A DNA stretch of 64,000 nucleotides from Micromussa lordhowensis (Eukaryota > Cnidaria > Anthozoa > Scleractinia > Lobophylliidae), in assembly GCA_964020085.1 (NCBI GenBank), contig OZ026603.1, positions 1,330,801-1,394,800 of the forward strand, given 5' to 3'. Below the pieces are notes generated by a model. The model was not told where the DNA came from. It did no database searches and worked only from the letters and a program-made list of their open reading frames with translations. Below are positions 53,101 through 61,900 of this stretch, piece by piece. The position numbers and the translations under genes are program-made. The stretch's first letter is position 1. Each line of letters starts with the position of its first letter.

Positions 53101-56100
53101 AGAATTCTACCATCTCTAAAGGATGTCATTGGTTTGGTGAAAAGCTTTTATGTAGCTCGAGTAATTGACGTTGCCTTCCAAAACGAAAAAGCATTTTATC
53201 TTTGGCGACACGACGGGACTAACGAAAGTTTCCCGCGTCCACTGCTGTTCCCGTCCAAGCCTTCCCATCCTCGCATCGTAAAAAGGTACCTAATACTGCG
53301 CAATGTTGCAGAGAACATTTGTGTCAAGCATTAAAATTGCAAAACAAATATTTTGCAATAAAACTAAAACTCTGCAAAACGTTTTTGTACCATTGTGTTT
53401 AAACCACATGTCCTCTCAGAGGGCCTTTGTTATTATTTAGAAACATCTAAACCTGAAGAAGGTTGGTCTGACCAGCTGAAATTTTATTGTTTTAAATACA
53501 CGACGTTGTGTCAGCTTTGCAGTGATCTTTGACTTCTCATCGTTTTAATTTTCAAATTTGGCTAATAAGATCTCCTGTGAGATCCAACGTTCATTCAAGC
53601 AGGATTGGGTAGATAGTGAATGTTGCTGATTAACCCCCGGGTGCACAAGTAGAGGGCGGATACCAGCCCCCCCCCCCCTCCTCCGCTAATGGTGTTATTA
53701 AAATTCCGAAAAGGGGCCGGAGTTACTCTTTGATGCTGAAACATTTATGATCAATAGCTGTTCATTCAACGCCAACGAAGTCCACTGTGAAAATTAACGC
53801 CTGTCAATTGTTTCTCCAGATCGTTTGACAATGCTATGGCAACTGCATTCTAACATCCAGGGCCGGATGTTCGAAAGCCGTTTAACGTTGACCCAGGATT
53901 AAAAGTTAACTTTATAAAAACGTTTTTAACAGAAAAACTCACCGAAAAATTAGATAACTGTAATCATAATTCTCGCTAATCCTTAGTTACCTTAATCGGG
54001 TTTTAAGCAACCCGGCTCAGTTTCCAATTTTTAAAAACGTTTGTAAACTAGGTCCAAAAGTATTTTCCACCGAGGTACCACTGGTAATTACATCATAATA
54101 CCCAAACAACTGCCGTCTTGGATTGCTCATTTGCATTTCTTGATTTTTACAAAACGTCAAGAAAACCACCTAAACTGACTTAAAACTGTTCAAACAATGC
54201 AGAAACAACTGCGCTTGAAAGAAATTTGGAAAAAGAAAATGTGGTTGCCATGAAAACACCAAGTTCCGAGAACAATTTATCCACATACATTTCCGATCAA
54301 AAAGTCGCATAGTTTGGCAAAAACGGATGTCTGACCTAGATAAATTTCCATGTCGCCCGTAGTTGTAGAGAGTACTGAAGTGCGACCATTAAAATTCGTA
54401 TCCAACAGTGACGAATTCAAGTAGTGAGTCTGCAGCTCCGGATCCTGCGAAAGAATGACAGATTTTAGTGGCCAAGCTATTCTATACTATATTTGCTTTT
54501 TGCGTCCCTGGTAGACTTTGTATGGTTACTTTCACGACTCATCATTCAGTTTTTTCGTTGATCAGTTCAGTTCTCCAAGGAGAAAATGGCAATTTTAAGT
54601 ATGTTCGCAAATTCCTAAAATTTACTTATCTTACCTGCTTCCTAAAACACTTTTAACTGACTATTCAGAACTGTGCTCAAGTACGATATTTTGTGAAATG
54701 CTACCGTGTTATAAACCTGTAGGTCAGGTTTAGAAATCATTCTTTTTTTAGTCTAAAACATAAAGGTTTTCCCGACCTTAAAAAATTTATCTCAAACCTA
54801 GTTTAAAACAACAATTATGTTTACTATTACAATACCATTTAAAATTCCTCAACATTATTATTATCGTGGCTCAAAACAGAAGCTTTTGCGTCCCCCAGGG
54901 ATCCATCTTAGGTCCGGCACTATTCACCTTATACGTCAACGAGCTGTTATATCTATTCCTAATCACTGTCAATCAATGGGATACGTTGATGATACTGTAG
55001 TGATTGTAACTGGGTCGCCTATACAAACCCAACCCTATTGGTATTGTGGGTCGTGTAATAAAGGAAGATGGCGGCGTGTTTTTTTACTTGGAATCCGCCT
55101 GCATCGAGGACCAGCTGTCCGGTGTACAGACATTAGCAACGAGCATTGCGAGAATAATCCGTTTTAGTGGTATGGCGTCGGCAAGTACCCAACCGATGGA
55201 TAATACATCGAGGACCAGCTGTCCGGTGTACAGACATTGGCAACGAACATTGCGAGAATAATCCGTTTTAGTGGTATGGCGTCGGCAAGTACCCAACCGA
55301 TGGATAATACGGGCTCCAAATCGAAATTGAGTGAGCGATGGCGTGTTTGGCTGCGAGGGTTCCGGCATATTTTGCCGAGGGGAAAGGAGGAACGCCGTGA
55401 GAAAGAAAAGCGAACTGCTTTATTGAGCTGACTCCAGAGCGCAGGACATTTTCGAGAATCTGGCAATCGTTCCTCTTCCCTAAGGTCAAGAGGGTGACGT
55501 TTATCAGCAAGCCGTTCGAGCACTGAACGCTTATTTTCAAGAGCAAGAAAATGCTGTGTGCGAAAGGCATGTTATTAGCCAGCTACGCCAAGAAACCGGA
55601 GACTCATTCGTGCTGCGACTTAGCAAACAAAGAAGACATTGTGGCTATGGGCCCGTGCAACTTGAATTCGCCGTGAGAGATCAGTTGTTCGAGAAAGTCT
55701 CTTCCCTGGAATTGCGGACCAAGCTGTTTGAGTAGCCAAACATACTGCTTGCTGCAGCGATAGATAAGGCGAGAGAGCATGGGAAACGACACGGCGTCAG
55801 CGAGCAATACTGCAGAATTAGAGGGAGGACAGAGTAACCTGAACATGGTAAAGAACCGCGAGAGCAAGAAACCCTCAAGTGGATTTGGAACGCACAAGTG
55901 TTATGCATATGGCAATGTGGGACATTTTGCTCGTGATAATGTATGTCCAGCTCGGGGTGAAACGTGTGCAAAGTGTGGTGATAAAGGGCACTGGGCAGCT
56001 TGTCGTAGGAGTGAGGCTGAGAGCAAAAAGGGTGGAAGAGTGAGAAACGGGAGAGCACGTGGAGGCAAACAGAGGCGTTCCAGAGTTGCTAAACGTAATT

Positions 56101-59100
56101 CAAAGTCTGAGAACAGGCAAGTTAATCAAGTAGAATATGACAGTGGAGATGAGGCTTTTGCATTCCCTATCAATTCCAATGAGGAGAGAATCTGTGATAA
56201 TGGCGAAGATCGATAACACAACCACAAGCATGCTTGTTGACTCGGGTGCCCAGTCTACTGTGCTTGGTGAGAAGCAGTTTGACAATCTTGTGAGGGATGG
56301 TCTTAAACTGCAACCCGAAGAAAGAAACTTGCGAGCGCATGGGAATGGGTATTTACCTGTTGTGGGTAAATTTGAGGCGAGTATTCAGTGTTATGGAAGG
56401 AAAACTATGGAAACTATCCTTGTGACACAAAGAGAAGGACGGTGTTTGTACTTGGCAGTCCCACGGCTAAACGACTGCAAGTGTTGCAGGTTGGGCTAGA
56501 ACTGGGGGGCAAGGATAAAGTTTAATTTGTGGGCAGTGACACTGATGGTATTGTAGACCGTTTCCCAAAAGTGTTCCCTGGAGTTGGCAAATTGTCAGCC
56601 TACCAACTTTAAGCTACACATTGATCCGGAGGTGAGACCAGTATAGCACAGAAATCAAAAATAATTCCTTTCCCCTTGAAAGAGAAAGTCACTAGACAAA
56701 TCAATGAGCTCCTTGATCTTCACATCATTGAGAAGGTTTCAGGTCCAACAACGTGGGTCAGCCCAGCTGTATTCGCCCCCAAGCCAATCAAGGATGATGT
56801 GCGTATTTGTGTGATGTGCGTATTTGCGTGAGGTGTGCTAATGAGGCCATACAAAGAGAAAAGATATCAATTCCAACAGTGGATGAAGTGTTAGAGGAAC
56901 TGAATGGGAGCACAGTCTTCTGTAAACTTGGCATGAACATGGGCTTTCATAAAGTTGAGCTGGAAGAGGGTTCCAGGGACTATGGTCCTAGGTCTAACCC
57001 ATCGGCCAGTGTTGAGAGTGTTGAGGGTTCTGCGTCTGATGCCCTTCGGGTACACAGTGGGTGATGTACCTTCAGGCCAGAACACAGCCGATTGCCTAAG
57101 TCGTTTCACAAAGATACTAGACTCACCCCATGATGGTGTAGCCGAAGAGTGCGTTAGAATGGTAGCAGTCAATGCATCACCACGCGCGATGACCACGAGA
57201 AAGATAGAAAGAGCTTCTGCTGGGGATGAAGAACTAACTGAGGAGCGTCGTTGTTGGAAGACAGGGGACGGATCTGCTGTCCTAGTCCATACAGGTTGTT
57301 GCGTGATGAAATTACTGCGGTTGGAAGATTGGTGATGAGAGGTATGCATATTGTTGCTCCTGTGAGTTTGCGCAAACGGGTCCCACAGTTAGCTCACGAA
57401 GGACACCAAGGGATCATGACGAAGGATCACTTCCGAAGCAAAGTATGGTGGCCAAACATGAACAATATGGCGAAAAGACATTGCAAGAAATGTGGAGGGA
57501 CCTCGCTGTAGACCTGATGGGCCCACCTCCACAGGGGAGAACCTTCTTGTGACTGTTGACTATTACAGCAGATGAATAGAGGTTGATGTGGCGAGAAACA
57601 CAGCTAGCAGTGTTATTATCAGGTGTTTGGAGAATCGCTTCACTCGCCATGGTGTCCCAGAGACACTACGAACAGACAATGGGTCATACCTGGTAAGCCG
57701 TGAGAGAGAATCAAACACAAGAAGATTATTTCACTGAGGCAGAGACTGAATACTCAAGTTACTCAAGGCAATGCGTGCGGCACGGGCTGAAGGAAAACCG
57801 TGGCAACAAGAACTTCAGAAGCGTCTTCTTGCATACAGGTCAACACCAACACCAGGACTGGTGTCAGCCCTGCCGAGCTATTGTATGGACGCAAAATCCG
57901 AACCAAGATGCCAGAGTTTTAAGGCGATAAAGAGGAGGAAAGGTCACCACTGATCAGCAGCAGAGATCTGGATGCAGAGAACAAAAAGCGAGGGGCTGAA
58001 ATTACAAATAAGAGAGCTGCGGAGTCAGACATAGCAGAAGGAGACAAGGTGCTGTTAATGCGAATGAAACGAAACAAGCTGTCTGCAACATATGATCCAG
58101 ACACATACAGTGAAGTATCCAAGAAAGAAGACCAAGTGGTCATTGAACGAGGTGAAACTCGAATTAAGATGAATGTAGACCATGTGAAAAGGTTCATAGG
58201 ACCCATACCGCAGACTCCGCAGCCTCAGCATGTAGGAATGCAAACAGTAGCAGAGCCATTTGTTCAGCAACCAGTAACGGAACCAACTACGCTCCCTGAA
58301 CCGGTTGAGGTCCTACCGCAAGAACCAGTGACCAAGCCTATTCTAGAACCTCCAGCACAACCCGTTTTTGCTCGTGTACCAGATGGTGCTGCAGAAACTC
58401 ATTATTACTCAACCCGGACGAGACTAAACTTTGGTGATTGGAGTACCTCAGCCCATAAAGACTCTACCGACCCTATCTGTAACTCATATGGATACGAACA
58501 CCACGGCAAAGGACCTCTGAGTCTACATCTTGAATAGACCGATTTCGATATATTAAAATTCAGCCTAAAACAATAGACCTCAGTACGAGGCTCTGGGGAA
58601 TAACTACAGAGTTTGTGGGGTTTATTCCCCAGAGCCTCGTGCTGAGGTCTATTGTGTTAGGCTGAATTTTAATATATCGAAATTGGTCTATTACAATGAC
58701 CACATTAAAAATTTATAAAAAAAATTTCACTGACTATATAGAGTTTACAACTGAGTTTTCGCTGTCAGACTACAGCCTTCGATAATTAAGTAAAAATGGA
58801 AAAATTGACAACTACAAATATACAAAAATAGGTGGGACTTTAAAATAATACAATAAAATGGAAAAAATATAAGTGACAATAAACTTATATAAACCAGCAT
58901 TGATTGGAGAGCGGGTTTTTTGTAAGAAAAATTTGTAAGCACCCGGTCCTCGTGCGAAGCACTGAAAAAATCTGAGCCCAGCTGAATAACCACCCAAGTT
59001 TAAGTCATGGGTAAACTTTCGAGAAAATGTATTATTTGACAACGCAATACACAACTGATTATATACAATCAGAAAATAGAATACCTCATCCTCTACACTG

Positions 59101-61869
59101 TTTGGTAGGTCCACTGGACAGAAGGGGACGTTATTTTCTGAAAAAAATTCGAAACAAGGTATAAATGTCCCGCACTGGCCAGGAAATTCCCTGTTTCTAC
59201 ACCGTGATCAGCCAGAGATATTCCCAACCTTTTCCTTGGCCATTGCACATTTATTCCTGGCTAAGGTCAACACTTCCCTTTATGTGTGCAAGTGTAGAAT
59301 ACTGTGAATAACTAGGGATTTTCACAACCTTTTCCTGGGCTTTACAAAGTTATCATTCTTGGCTAAGCTCTACACTTCCCTCTATGTGTGGAAGTGTAGA
59401 ATACTGTGACCAACTTGGGATTTTCACAACCTTTTCCTCGGCCATTGCACAGTTGTCATTCTTGGCTAAGGTCTACAAAGGCAAACTAAGGATTCAACAG
59501 TCGTCATACATTACTCATTTTCTACACTTCTCTGTTTGTGTGGAAGTGTAGAATAGATAGACAAATTACGAATTTTCAAGACCTTTACCCCAGCCATTAC
59601 ACAGTTGTCATTCTTTATTTAGTTCTACATTTCTGTACATACCTGAGGACAATGTATCATAGCCACTTTCAATGTGCCTTTGCGGGAAAACGATTTCACT
59701 TGTAGAAGCTCCACCGTTCCTCCACTAAAGAAAAACAATACATCATGTGAAGACATGATAAAATAAAATGACCTATTCTAGTCTTTGCTTTTCTTTGTTC
59801 ATCCGATGATGGTTTACCATGTGATTCTTTGGTATTTGTTTGTTGAAAGTGCCCACGCCGATTTCAAACTCTTTTAACTTATTGGACATTTTAGCTGTCT
59901 GTAGTGATCGGACATTGTGACTTTTCCTAAAATTTATCAGGGAACATTTTGGCGTGTAAATTGTTCGGCAACGTGATAACAGTATGTTCCACCGAAATTT
60001 AGTGTTATCTTAATTTTAGCGAAAGAATCAGCGAGGATGAAAGGACAATAGCTTGTTTTCGCTGATACACTATGCATGACATGTTTATGTAACCAAAACG
60101 TTTCTATGACAACTATTGTGTTTTGTGCACGGTCAAGGCCAAAAAAGTGAACAAAAACCTACAACAAAGAAATTTGTCGGGTTTCATAACCATTTCCCTC
60201 TATTGATTGTGAGCTATATCTACCAACAATTTTGAAATAACATGAATTGTCTAATTTTTCACGAAATCTAAATGCGAGTGTCCGAATCACCTTTTGAAAG
60301 CTACAAGTATACTTTTTCTTATAATTGTTTTTATTATTGTTATTTCAATAATTTTTTGTATTACCGGTCTCTTTGATGCACCATGATCCGAGTGATCTTG
60401 GATCATTCAGTTGATCCTTTTTCTTTTTTAAATTAATTTAAATTTTATTAGGGCACTTACAACACATACTAGTTATGCAACGCTCTTTCGTGATATACCA
60501 TGGAATATCCCACTAGTCACTTGAATTTTCTCGGTATATATCTTTGTTTTTCTCCTTTGATGTTTACCGGGCTTCATATCCATTTCCCTATATAAACTTT
60601 GGCCAGCTCTATAAGTTTTAATTTGATATCGGGGTTTAGGTATTCACAGTTAAACGGGACACGTTACGTCGCTTGGACGCCAAACTCCTCTGATCTTAGC
60701 TTACAAATATCGCCAATAAAAGAAACTAACTTAGTGAAAATTTAGATCAGGTAAACGTACTAAATTCAACACAACTAAGTATATTAAGTAAACGTTTGCA
60801 GCTGATGGCGTTCCTTTGAGGTAGAATAGGCCTTGAAAAAGAAAATACACATTATATTTTCCCGTTCATATTCGAAGAAAACTTGGTCACCTGAGCAGAA
60901 AAAGCGAAATATTTAGCCATGTTTGTAACTTCTCAGGTACATTTTTTTTCTTTTTTCTTTTGCTAAAATGGAGAAAATAAGTAAAGGAAGAGATCTATGA
61001 AAAGAATTAGGGGACCACAGACCATTAAAGAGAGTATAAAACTGCAGGTGAAGTAAATACAGTAGGTACCAAGCCCTATATTTGCTCATTTTTTCTTCGT
61101 TAGCGCGCGCGCTTGACATATCTTTTGGCGTGACATTGCGACATGAATTAAGTGTGCATTAAGGATGCGCAGAATCTATGGGCGCAGAGGGCCTTAATCT
61201 GTTTTTAGTATCTGTCGACATACCATGTCTCTCTGCATTTCGTCGTCGCCCTGGTTTTTTTCTTTTTGTTCTTTTTCTTTCCCTTCTTTCTCCTCCGTTA
61301 TTCTACCATCATCTTTCACTTTTTCATATCGAGTATCTGGAATGGTTTGGTCTTGTGATAGCTGGGTTAACTGTGCTGGCCACTGATTGAGATCGTTTCC
61401 CTGGATAACTGAAAGCGGTGGCACCGAGATTTTTTCCTGGTGTTCCAGGTCGGGAGAACATACCTAGTAAGTGCGAATTATACAAATGAGATTTGGCTGC
61501 ATGGCTTAATCAAAGTAGTGAAAAAATGAACAGAGATGAATTGTAACTACTTACACTTTGATGGTGTTTAACAACAACCCTCACTTCTTTCTGGTTCAGT
61601 GGATTACCTAGAAAACCGACGAGAATAAGGTAATCAGTGATGCAAATCAATGTTAAGCATAAAATTATGCAAGTTTTCGTCTCTATTTTGTGAGCTGCAG
61701 ATGACTCTGGGTATTTTACTACCTGTCGAGCGGGCCCCAAAGGATTTTTAACCGTTTTGAGCAGGCACCCTGGTAAATGTCCGTGGCGGGATCTGTGCAA
61801 ACCAAACTATACGCTCGAATGCTTCTCTTTTAACTGTATATAGTTTGGTTTGCACAGATGCCGCCACGC

Positions 61870-61900
<31 letters not shown>

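Noticed and set aside
61194..61223. Extension of the charged exon to a stop at 61194
   Set aside because: A good GTATGT donor at 61223 and phase agreement with exon 59643-59724 favour splicing here rather than termination.
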